64,000 bases of DNA. Origin: AC-56 sp963798705 (lineage in GTDB: Bacteria; Actinomycetota; Thermoleophilia; Solirubrobacterales; 70-9). The position numbers and the translations under genes were made by a program. The first letter of the stretch is position 1, and every line of letters starts with the position of its first letter. The notes under the pieces were generated by a model. The model saw only the letters and a program-made list of their open reading frames with translations. It was not told the DNA's origin and searched no databases. The stretch is taken from NCBI GenBank assembly GCA_963798705.1, contig CAWCTW010000003.1:558001-622000 (forward strand), in the 5' to 3' direction. This document shows positions 1 through 7,923 of the stretch, in pieces.

Positions 1-297
1 CTTCCCGCCGCGGTGCATCTGAAGCGTGCGGTCCACGTAGCCCAACACGCGCGCGCCGCGGGTCGACCCGATGGCCCGCAAGATCTCCTCCCAATGCGCC
101 TGGTTGCGGGCGTCGACCGTGAACTCGCGGACCCGCTTGCCCTCGGCGCCCGCGCCGGGGACGAGGTCCACTCCCTGCAGCGCCCCGCCGGCCTCGGCGA
201 TCTGGGCTGTGAGCTTGCCCAGCGGCTCCTGCCGCGCGTCGAGCTCGACGCGGACGGTGACCGAGAACTGGGCCGATACCGATGGGATCGCGGGCAC
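1..297 (-). CDS. NAD-dependent malic enzyme, N-terminal ACT-like domain (partial)
   Basis: The gene runs off the left edge; 99 codons are visible from a GTG start at 297. The residues form an ACT-type regulatory fold: a strand (QFSVTVRVELD), a helix (LGKLTAQIAEAGGALQGV), a second strand and helix, and the end VDRTLQMHRGGK. Actinobacterial malic enzymes (malate to pyruvate and CO2) often carry such an N-terminal domain, ending in a similar GGK just before the catalytic part. The catalytic domain is outside the window, so the assignment rests on this N-terminus alone. The start is supported by a TAAGAT hexamer eight bases upstream and the absence of a Shine-Dalgarno sequence. It is divergent from polA. 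Confidence 0.65.
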   Translation of the reverse strand, partial: MPAIPSVSAQFSVTVRVELDARQEPLGKLTAQIAEAGGALQGVDLVPGAGAEGKRVREFTVDARNQAHWEEILRAIGSTRGARVLGYVDRTLQMHRGGK

Positions 298-305
298 AGC
301 GCGTG

Positions 306-311
306 ATCTTA
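306..311 (-). promoter_or_regulatory. -10 element (TAAGAT) of leaderless malic enzyme mRNA
   Basis: TAAGAT on the - strand ends eight bases before the GTG at 297. The transcript would start at or within a base or two of the start codon. No Shine-Dalgarno sequence is present. Confidence 0.5.
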
Positions 312-450
312 TGCGGGCGTCGGCGCGGGCACGAGCCAGCACGGTGTGGTTTCGCTCGTCCAGCCGCTCGCCGCCGGATTCACCCACGAGTCCATTCGCC
401 GCCGGTCGAGACGCTCAGTTCGTTGCTGGGTGCAAGCCCGCGCGCCGTCC

Positions 451-456
451 TAGGAT
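451..456 (+). promoter_or_regulatory. -10 element (TAGGAT) of leaderless polA mRNA
   Basis: TAGGAT ends six bases before the polA GTG at 463. There is no ribosome binding site between them and no clear -35 hexamer at normal spacing. Confidence 0.5.
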
Positions 457-462
457 GGATGG

Positions 463-3135
463 GTGCCCGTCACCAAGACGAAGTCCACGCCGGAGTCGGA
501 GCTCGCCGGCGGCGACGGCGAGCTGTTCCTGATCGACGGCAACAGCCTCGCCTACCGCGCCTTCTTCGCCCTCCCCGAGTCGATCGCGACCGCCGACGGG
601 CGTCCCACGAACGCGATCTATGGGTTCGCATCGATGATGGCCAAGATCCTGATCGAGCACCGCCCGAACGCGGTGATCGTCGCCTGGGACGCCGGCATGT
701 CGGGCCGCGACACCGAATATGCCGAATACAAGGCAGGGCGTCCCTCGCGCCCCGATCTGCTGGCGGAGCAGTTTCCGCATCTCGCGCCGCTGGCCGAGGC
801 CTTCGGCTTCCACAACGTCAAGGTCGATACCTGGGAGGCCGACGACGTGATCGCCACTCTGGTTCGCGAGGCCCGCGAGGCCGGGATTCCCGTGATGGTC
901 GTCTCGGGCGACCGCGACGTGTACCAGGTCGTCGGGGACGGCGTGCGCGTCATGACGACCTCACGCGGGGTCACCGACACGAAGATCTACGACCGCGAAG
1001 GGGTGATCGAGCGGTACGGCGTGGCGCCCGAGCTCGTCCCCGACCTGATCGGGCTCAAGGGCGACACCTCGGACAACATCCCGGGCGTCCCGGGCATCGG
1101 CGACAAGACCGCGGCGCAGCTTCTGCAGCGGTTCGGCTCGCTCGAGGCCGTGCTCGACAGCGTCGACGAGATCTCGGGCGCCAAGCGCAAGCAAAACCTC
1201 ACCGAGCACGCCGACGACGCCCGCATCTCCAAGCAGCTCGCGACGCTCAAGTACGACATCGAGGTCCCCATCGACGTTCGCAAGGAGGCCCGCGCCAAGC
1301 CCGATCGAAGCCGGTTGCGCGAGGTGGCCGCGGAGTTCGAGCTGCGGGCGGTGATGAAGCGGCTCGACGAGGAGCTCGATGAGGACGTGCCCGAGCGAAC
1401 CGTCGAGGAGACGCTGGTCGTCGAGCCGGTGGAGGGCACGCCGGCCGACCTGCCGTCCGGCCCAATCGCGGTAGCCGTGGCCGACGGGCGCTGGGCGGGC
1501 AGCGACGGCGAGCGCGTCGTGACGGGCGAGGCGGGCGATCTCGGCTCCCTCGCCGAGCAGCTGCGCGGCCGGCCGTTGACCTTCCACGACGCGAAGTCGC
1601 AGGGCGGCGGTGGGCGTAAGGGCCTTTTGGCCGTCGCGGAGCCGGGGAGCCTCGACCTGGCGTACGACACGATGGTCGCCGGGTACCTCGTCGATCCCGC
1701 CCGCCGTGTCTACGACCTCGCGGAGCTCGCGGCCGACGCCGGGCTGGCGGCCGCCAACGCCGCGTCGCTGCGCGGTGGCGAGGACGACGGTGCCGGCGAC
1801 GCCGAGCAGCTGTCTCTGGCCGCCGAGAGCGAGCCCACGGCGGATCCGCCAACCGAGGCCCATCTGGCCTTCGAGCTCGCCGCCCGGCAGCGCGAGCAGA
1901 TCGAGCGGTTCGGCCTGGAGCGCCTCCTTGCCGACATCGAGATGCCGTTGATCGAGGTTCTGGCGGCCATGGAGCGCGCCGGAGTCAGGCTCGATACGCA
2001 GCGACTCGCGGAGATCGGGCAGGGGATGGCGGAGCGCATCGACGAGCTGGAGCGAGAGATCTACGAGCTCGCCGAGGAGGAGTTCACGATCGGCTCACCG
2101 CAGCAGCTCGGCGAGGTCCTCTTCAACAAGCTCGGTCTCACCAAGAAGCGCCGGGGCAAGACCGGGTTCTCGACCGACGCTCGAGTCCTCGCCCAGATTC
2201 GAGACGAACACGAGATCGTCGCCAAGGTGGAGGGCTGGCGTGAGCTGACGAAGCTCAAGAACACCTACCTCGACGCGCTGCCCGACCTCGTGGATCCCGA
2301 GACCGGGCGGATCCACACGACCTTCAACCAGGTCGCGGCTGCGACCGGGCGCCTGTCGAGCGTGAATCCCAACCTCCAGAACATCCCGATCCGGTCGGAG
2401 ATCGGGCGCCCGGTGCGGAGCTGCTTCGTGGCGGCCGGCGGAATGCAGCTCCTCTCAGCCGACTACAACCAGGTCGAGCTGCGGGTGCTGGCGCACGTCG
2501 CGGGGGAGGACGTATTGCGGGAGATCTTCGCCTCGGACCAGGACGTGCACCGGGAGACCGCCGCGGAGGTGCTCGCGATCGAGCCGGACGAGGTGGGGCC
2601 AGCGGAGCGCTCCAAGGCGAAGATGGTCAATTACGGCATCGCCTACGGGCTGTCGGCGTTTGGGCTCGCGGATCGGCTCCAGATCTCGCGAGACGAGGCC
2701 GCCCTGTACATCCAGCGGTACTTCGAGCGGTTTCCGGCGATCCAGCGCTTCATCGCCGAGACGATCGCCACCGCCGAGGAGGAGGGCTTCGTCTACACGC
2801 TCCTCGGCCGCAGAAGGGCCATCCCCGAGCTCCGCTCGAGCCAGCGGCAGCGCCGCCTGCTCGGGGAGCGCCTGGCTGTGAACACCGTGATTCAGGGCAC
2901 GGCCGCCGACATCATCAAGCTCGCCATGCTCCACTGCCACGCCGCCCTCGCGGACGCCGGAATGGCGACGCAGCTGGTTCTCCAGATCCACGACGAGCTT
3001 CTGTTCGAGGGGGCGGCAGGGGAGATGCAGGAGGCGGCGAAGCTCGTCGAGCGGGAGATGTGCCGGGCGTTCGATCTCGATCCACCGCTTGCCGTGGACA
3101 TCGGCATCGGCTCCGACTGGCTGGCCGCGAAGTAG
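463..3135 (+). CDS. polA: DNA polymerase I
   Basis: Family A polymerase of 890 aa for gap filling, Okazaki fragment processing and repair. The 5'-3' exonuclease domain covers about residues 20-310 (FLIDGNSLAYRAFFAL; GDRDVYQ; GLKGDTSDNIPGVPGIGDKTA). The polymerase domain fills the C-terminal half: motif A (ADYNQVELRVLAHV, about 665), motif B (RSKAKMVNYGIAYG, about 716) and motif C (QIHDELLFEG, about 841). The middle domain has no DxE exonuclease motif where the 3'-5' proofreading site should be, as in Taq and mycobacterial PolA, so proofreading by this domain is probably absent. Motif B has Tyr at the position of E. coli Phe762. The GTG start is supported by the TAGGAT hexamer just upstream. 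Full length and intact. Confidence 0.97.
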   Translation: MPVTKTKSTPESELAGGDGELFLIDGNSLAYRAFFALPESIATADGRPTNAIYGFASMMAKILIEHRPNAVIVAWDAGMSGRDTEYAEYKAGRPSRPDLLAEQFPHLAPLAEAFGFHNVKVDTWEADDVIATLVREAREAGIPVMVVSGDRDVYQVVGDGVRVMTTSRGVTDTKIYDREGVIERYGVAPELVPDLIGLKGDTSDNIPGVPGIGDKTAAQLLQRFGSLEAVLDSVDEISGAKRKQNLTEHADDARISKQLATLKYDIEVPIDVRKEARAKPDRSRLREVAAEFELRAVMKRLDEELDEDVPERTVEETLVVEPVEGTPADLPSGPIAVAVADGRWAGSDGERVVTGEAGDLGSLAEQLRGRPLTFHDAKSQGGGGRKGLLAVAEPGSLDLAYDTMVAGYLVDPARRVYDLAELAADAGLAAANAASLRGGEDDGAGDAEQLSLAAESEPTADPPTEAHLAFELAARQREQIERFGLERLLADIEMPLIEVLAAMERAGVRLDTQRLAEIGQGMAERIDELEREIYELAEEEFTIGSPQQLGEVLFNKLGLTKKRRGKTGFSTDARVLAQIRDEHEIVAKVEGWRELTKLKNTYLDALPDLVDPETGRIHTTFNQVAAATGRLSSVNPNLQNIPIRSEIGRPVRSCFVAAGGMQLLSADYNQVELRVLAHVAGEDVLREIFASDQDVHRETAAEVLAIEPDEVGPAERSKAKMVNYGIAYGLSAFGLADRLQISRDEAALYIQRYFERFPAIQRFIAETIATAEEEGFVYTLLGRRRAIPELRSSQRQRRLLGERLAVNTVIQGTAADIIKLAMLHCHAALADAGMATQLVLQIHDELLFEGAAGEMQEAAKLVEREMCRAFDLDPPLAVDIGIGSDWLAAK

Positions 3136-3145
3136 CCGCCCTCGC

Positions 3146-4366
3146 TCAGCCGCTCTTGCCGCTGGTGCCCCCGCCGTCGTCGCTGCTCGGGGTCGCCGTG
3201 GTCTCTTCGCCGCCGTCCCCGGACCCGCTGCCGCTGGAGCCGCTGCCGCTGGACCCACCGGCGTCCGCGTCGATCGAGGACTCGCCGCCGCCGTCCCGGC
3301 TGCGACCGGATGCGCCGTTCCCGCTTCCACCATTGCCCGCGCCGCCGCTGGGGCCGCTATCCCCAGCGTGGCCCGCGCCGTCCCTGCCGGAGCCCTCTCC
3401 GGAGGAATCGCTACCCGAGTGGCCCCCCGATCCCGGTCCGCTCGACGAGCCCTCGCCGCCGGAGCCTCCCGACCCCGGACCTTCGTGTCCGCTCCGTCTC
3501 GACCGATCCTCTCCGGCCGGGTCCGAGGCTCCCGGGCCCCCGCCACCGCGCCCGTGGGCAGAGCGCTGATCGGCGCTCCGAGCAGCCTGGGGATGGCCAT
3601 CGGGGTTGGCGCTCCGATGCTGGATCGCGAAGCCGGACCCCACGGCGATCACCGCGACGCCCAGTGTCGCGCCCGCCTTCACGGCGATTCCCCCGCCGCC
3701 ACCCGCCGCGATGGCCGCCGCGGCTCCAGCCGAGCCCGTCGGTTCGGGGTTGGCCGACGCGGCGTTGAGCAGCAGGCGCAGCGCCGGTATGGGGATCAGA
3801 AGGCCCATGCCGTCCCGAAGCGTGGCGCGCGCCCGGTAGATCAACCCCCGTACGGCGCCGGCCGATACGCCCAGGGATGACGCGATCTCCTCGTGGCTTC
3901 GCCCCTCGAGCTCCCGTTTGACGATCGCATCGCGCTGTGGGTCGGGCAGCCCCTTGACCTGCGACGTCAGAGCGGCGAGCTCCTCGCGCCGGGCCACCAC
4001 CTCCGGCGGCTGGGGCACGCCGTCGAAGCTCTCGTCGAGATGGTCGTGGACGGGCTGGTCGCGGAGGGCATTCAGGGCCCGGTTTCGAACGATCGTGTAG
4101 AGCCAGGGCCGGAGGTTGATCTCCGCGTCGCCGCCGTCCATCGCCCCGTGTGCCTTGGACAGCGCCTCCTGCACGACGTCCTCGGCGTAATGCCCGGGGA
4201 CGATGCCGCCTGCGAAGGAGACGAGGGAGGAGCGGTAGCGGCGCACGATCTCGTCGAAGGCGCGCTCATGTCCCTCGCGGACGAGATCCACGAGGCGGGT
4301 GTCCGGTTGCGACCGAAGCACCGCTCCCGCCAGGCGATCGCGACCGTTGTTGCCATGACCCTTCAT
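3146..4366 (-). CDS. ECF-like sigma-70 family factor with C-terminal transmembrane and low-complexity tail
   Basis: 406 aa. Residues about 20-185 are a two-domain sigma factor: region 2 (AFDEIVRRYRSSLVSFAGGI, HYAEDVVQEALSKAH, LRPWLYTIVRNRALN) and region 4 helix-turn-helix (LPDPQRDAIVKRELEG, SHEEIASSLGVSAGAVRGLIYRAR). A Gly-Ala hydrophobic segment follows at about 212-235 (AGATLGVAVIAVGSGFAI), able to span a membrane. The last 170 residues are almost only Gly, Ser, Asp, Glu and Arg. I infer a membrane-tethered sigma factor whose release or exposure could be the control step; no anti-sigma gene lies beside it. The ATG at 4366 is preferred over the one at 4372 because AGGGG then sits six bases upstream. 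It lies 36 bases behind the kinase gene. Confidence 0.85.
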   Translation of the reverse strand: MKGHGNNGRDRLAGAVLRSQPDTRLVDLVREGHERAFDEIVRRYRSSLVSFAGGIVPGHYAEDVVQEALSKAHGAMDGGDAEINLRPWLYTIVRNRALNALRDQPVHDHLDESFDGVPQPPEVVARREELAALTSQVKGLPDPQRDAIVKRELEGRSHEEIASSLGVSAGAVRGLIYRARATLRDGMGLLIPIPALRLLLNAASANPEPTGSAGAAAAIAAGGGGGIAVKAGATLGVAVIAVGSGFAIQHRSANPDGHPQAARSADQRSAHGRGGGGPGASDPAGEDRSRRSGHEGPGSGGSGGEGSSSGPGSGGHSGSDSSGEGSGRDGAGHAGDSGPSGGAGNGGSGNGASGRSRDGGGESSIDADAGGSSGSGSSGSGSGDGGEETTATPSSDDGGGTSGKSG

Positions 4367-4402
4367 CGTCATCCCCTGGTATCGCCGGCGTCAGCCGCTT
4401 CC

Positions 4403-5278
4403 TCACTCGTTTGCGCGACCGTTCCCCTCTCGGGTGATCCTGGCCTCGACGAATCGATCCAGAGCCCGCGAGACGTCCATCACTCGGGGCCTGTCGGCCG
4501 GACGCGGCTCGAGGCAGCCCTCGATCGCCTGGGCCAGCTCGGCGGGCAAACGTCGATGCCTCCTCACGGTGGGAGATACGGACTTCGCGGCGGATTCGTT
4601 CAAGCCGGCGACCCCGTTCTCGCCGAACGGGTGCGCGGCGGTCGCGGCCTCGAACAGCACCGCTCCGATGCCCCAGACGTCGGTCGGCGGCCCGATCCGA
4701 CCGCCATGCGCCTGCTCCGGGGCCATGTAGCGCCTCGTGCCGATGCCCGCCCGGATCGTCTGTGGACGGCGGGCGATGCTGAGGTCGATGAGCTTCGCCT
4801 GGCCGAAATCGGAGATCACGTTCGAGGGCTTGAGGTCCAGGTGGATGATCCCCCGCCGGTGGAGGAACTGCACGGCCGAGCAGAGGTGCATCCCGAGATA
4901 GGCGATGTCGACCGCCGGCAACCGTGTGCGACGCCGCGACACCAGGTGGTCGAGGGTCTCGCCGTCGATCGTCTCCAGGATCAGCGCGGGATGCGGGCGC
5001 TCGACCAACTCGTAGGCTCGCACGATGTGCGGGTGCGCTAGGGACAGCAGCAGCGCTCCCTCCCGACGCAGCCGGCGGCGAGTCGGTCGATGAGCGAGCC
5101 GGTCCTGCCGCGGGACCTTGGCGACGCAGCGGCAGTCGCGCTCGGTGCTCCAGACGTCGTAGACGTCGAGATCCCGGCCGCGCCGCAGGTGCGCGATCAC
5201 CTCGTAGCCGGGAGCGAGCCCGGCGCCCTCCCGCAGCACCCCGTTGCCGTGCGTCTTTGCCACCGCGGCATCGCTCAC
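4403..5278 (-). CDS. Serine/threonine protein kinase, diverged (soluble)
   Basis: 291 aa, essentially only a Hanks-type kinase domain. Visible: the VAK lysine (CVAKVPRQD), catalytic loop HLDLKPSNV in place of HRDxKPxN, DLS in place of DFG, the APE motif (YMAPEQAHG), and DVWGIGAVLFE of subdomain IX. The Gly-rich loop is degenerate (RRGRDLDVYDVW). The catalytic Asp, the metal-binding Asp and the Lys are all kept, so activity is possible, but the missing HRD arginine suggests it is not controlled by activation-loop phosphorylation in the usual way. No transmembrane or sensor domain follows, unlike most actinobacterial Pkn proteins. Its GTG start overlaps the stop of the ABC exporter by four bases (GTGA), and the sigma factor gene follows. 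Confidence 0.9.
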   Translation of the reverse strand: MSDAAVAKTHGNGVLREGAGLAPGYEVIAHLRRGRDLDVYDVWSTERDCRCVAKVPRQDRLAHRPTRRRLRREGALLLSLAHPHIVRAYELVERPHPALILETIDGETLDHLVSRRRTRLPAVDIAYLGMHLCSAVQFLHRRGIIHLDLKPSNVISDFGQAKLIDLSIARRPQTIRAGIGTRRYMAPEQAHGGRIGPPTDVWGIGAVLFEAATAAHPFGENGVAGLNESAAKSVSPTVRRHRRLPAELAQAIEGCLEPRPADRPRVMDVSRALDRFVEARITREGNGRANE

Positions 5279-7374
5279 ACCGTCACCGTCTGCCTCTCCC
5301 GATCCGCTCCGGCGGGGCGATCGTCGGTGCGATGCATCCGATACAGGCGCGCGTAGGCACCGTCGCGCGCGATCAGCTCGGCATGAGTACCGCGCTCGGC
5401 GATGCGTCCGCGGCCGAGGAGGACGATGGTCGTCGCGTCGCGCACAGTCATCAGGTTGTGGGAGATCACGATCGTCGCCCGACCGCTCATCAGCCTTCGC
5501 AGCGGCTCCATGATCCGTTCCGTCGAGGCGGCGTCGAGCCCCGTCGTGGGCTCGTCGAGGATCAGGATCGACGCGTCGCGGATCATCGCGCGGGCGATCG
5601 CGACGCGCTGGCGCTGACCGCCGGAGAGCAGGCGCCCCTTCTGGCCGATGTTGGTGTCGTAGCCCTCCGGCAGCCTCCGGATGAACTCGTGGGCGTCGGC
5701 CGCCCGCGCGGCGGCCGCGACGTCGGAGTCGCTGGCTCCCTCGCGACCGTAGGCGATGTTCTCGCGAACCGTGCCGTCGAAAACGAGCGTTTCCTGCAGC
5801 AGGACCGAGATGTTCGCCCGGAGCTCCTCCACCCGCAGGTCGCGAAGGTCCGTGCCGTCGACCCGTATCCGCCCGGCCTCGGGGTCATAGAAGCGCAGGA
5901 GGAGCTTCGCGATCGTCGACTTGCCGGAGCCGCTCGGCCCCACCAGGGCGACGGTCTCCCCGCGCCCGAGCCGGAACGAGACGTCCTGGATGGCCGGGCC
6001 CTCGGCATCCGGATAGCGGAAGGTCACGTCCTCGAAGGCGATCGAGCGCGCGCCGGTCGCGCAGTGAGCGCGGCGCCGCGGGCGCGGTCACCGCCGGCGT
6101 CTCGTCCAGGAACTCGATGATCCGCTCCGCGGCCGCCGACGCCGAGTGGATCCGGTTCACCAGCTTGCCGAGGCTCCGGATCGGCGTGTAGAGCTGCGTG
6201 AGAAAGGTGATGAAGACGAGCAGCCCGCCCAGGGTTAGGGCACCGCGCGAGAGCTCCCACGTCCCCATGCCCAGGACGAGGAGGACCCCGAGCAGCTGCG
6301 CCAGGTCGACGAGTGGCGAGTAAAGCGCCTTGATGCGAGTCGACGCCATCTCGGCCTGGTAGCTGCCGACGCCCTGCTCGTAGAGCCGGTCGATCTCCGA
6401 GGCCTGGCGGTTGTAGGCCTGGACGAGCGCGATGTTGCGAGAGGCTCTCCTCGGCGACCGAGCTGATCGACCCGCTGCGGCGCCGCTTCTCGCGCGAGGC
6501 CACCTTGATCAGCCGCGAGAAGTGTCGAGCGATGAGCCAGAAGAGCGGTGTGACCACGAGCGACACGAGCGCGAGATCCCACCGCAAATAGAACAATGCG
6601 CCCGCGAAGAAAACGATCTGAAGCACGTAGGAGATTGCGTCCGTCACGCCGCCGAGCACGAAGCCCTCGATCGCGGCCACGTCGCCGGTGAGGCGAGACA
6701 GCACGTCGCCCAGCCGCCGTCGCTCGAAGAAGGCCAGCGAGAGGCCCTGTAGGTGGCGGAAGAAGTCGGTTCGCAGGGACAGCAGGAACCGCTCGCCGAT
6801 CCAGGTCGAGACGTACTCGTCGAAGAAGGAGAAAACACCGTCCAGGATCGTCAGGCCCAGATAGGCGAGCGCGATCCACAGCAACGGGCCGAACGTCTGC
6901 GGGACCAGGACCTCGTCGACCACCAGCTTGAACATCCAGATCATCGCCGTGTCGAGCGCCGGCACCGCGGCGATCAGCAGGAGGCCCACCACGATCCAGC
7001 GGCGGTAGGGGCGGGCGTAGGGCCAGAACCGGCGGAAGATCTCGCGGACGGGTACGGCGGGCGAGGCGGCCACGAGCGCCTGCGAGTCAAGGGCCGGAAG
7101 GAAGAATGTCCGCGCCGTTGCTCGCAGGCGCTGCAACCGGCCCCGCGGGGGCATGCCGCCGGCAGGCGGCGGCGCGGCCTCGCCATCCGTGAGGCCGGCC
7201 GCCGGTGTCTGCCGGCGTATCGTCATCGGCTAGCCGTGGCTGCCGGACTACTCGGATGCCGTGCTCTGCGCTGGCCTCCGACGCCGACGTGTCGCTCCCG
7301 GACCCGCCCTTTGCGGGGCCGCTGGACCCGAAGTGCCGGCGTCGACGATGGCGCCGCCTGTGTCGTCTGGCCAT
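5275..7374 (-). pseudogene. ABC exporter, fused membrane and ATPase domains, interrupted by frameshifts
   Basis: One ABC half-transporter is spread over several - strand frames. From 7226 to 6438 one frame encodes the membrane domain start (WPYARPYRRWIVVGLLL; SRLTGDVAAIEGFVLGGVTD). After AEESLS near 6437 one extra base moves the reading to a second frame (MASTRIKALYSPLVDLAQLL; TLGGLLVFITFL). Near 6050, in a GC dinucleotide run, a second shift leads to the ATPase (FRYPDAEGPAIQDVSF; GPSGSGKST; LSGGQRQR; LILDEPTTGLDA; SHN). A further shift near 7.2 kb is likely, because the only good ribosome binding site is before an ATG at 7374 in another frame (MARRHRRRHRRRR...EHGIRVVRQPRLADDDTPA). All motifs are otherwise intact. 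Either recent decay or uncorrected indels. Confidence 0.75.
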
Positions 7375-7385
7375 TTCCCCTCCTT
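7375..7385 (-). promoter_or_regulatory. Strong Shine-Dalgarno (AAGGAGGGG) before ATG 7374
   Basis: AAGGAGGGG on the - strand lies just before the ATG at 7374, with its AGGAG core five bases away. It is the strongest ribosome binding site near the ABC exporter, and the ATG at 7226 has none. It therefore marks 7374 as the probable true start. Confidence 0.5.
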
Positions 7386-7472
7386 CCTGGGGTGTTGGGT
7401 GCCTTTGACCCACACAACCCGAGGGCGGGCTCAGGATCACGCGCCGGCTGCGTCCCGGCTGCGGGGGCTGGC

Positions 7473-7478
7473 TAGGAT
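7473..7478 (+). promoter_or_regulatory. -10 element (TAGGAT) of leaderless DMT-type gene
   Basis: TAGGAT ends seven bases before the ATG at 7486 and there is no Shine-Dalgarno sequence. This decides the start against longer upstream readings of the same frame. Confidence 0.5.
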
Positions 7479-7485
7479 CGCGGCG

Positions 7486-7923
7486 ATGGACCGCGGGCTC
7501 GCCGTCGTGTTGACCGCCGTCGTCGGAGGCATCCTCGCCCTCCAGGCGCCGATCAATGCCGGGCTGGGGCGGGTGACGGGCAACATCGCCGCCGCGCTGG
7601 TGTCGTTCACCGTCGGCACCCTCGTCCTGGTGCTCGTGGTCGCGGTGAGCGGCGAGGCCGGCGGCCTCAGCTCTGCATTCGACGTTCGCTGGTACTACCT
7701 GCTCGGCGGGCTGCTCGGCGCCGTCTACGTCACGACTGCCCTGATCACGGTGCGCTCGATCGGCGCCGGCGGCGTCGCCGCCGCGACCGTGACCGCCCAG
7801 CTCACGACGGCCGTCGTCATCGACCGGTTGGGCGTGTTGGGGCTGGAGCCGGCGCCGCTGAGCGCGTCGCGGATCCTGGGAGTCGGCTTGTTGTTGGCCG
7901 GGACGTTCCTGATCGTCCGCTGA
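7486..7923 (+). CDS. DMT-superfamily small membrane protein (DUF606/YdcZ type)
   Basis: 145 aa with five hydrophobic segments, matching the short five-helix DUF606/YdcZ family. Diagnostic-looking stretches are GGILALQAPINAGLGR near the N-terminus and SFTVGTLVLVLVVAVSG after it, then YYLLGGLLGAVYVTTALITV and a last helix LGVGLLLAGTFLIV. Family members are thought to transport small molecules, possibly as dimers; the substrate is unknown. I use the ATG at 7486 because a TAGGAT hexamer sits seven bases upstream and the extension before it is not hydrophobic. The 3' end overlaps the end of the convergent FAD oxidoreductase gene by 107 bases. Confidence 0.8.
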   Translation: MDRGLAVVLTAVVGGILALQAPINAGLGRVTGNIAAALVSFTVGTLVLVLVVAVSGEAGGLSSAFDVRWYYLLGGLLGAVYVTTALITVRSIGAGGVAAATVTAQLTTAVVIDRLGVLGLEPAPLSASRILGVGLLLAGTFLIVR

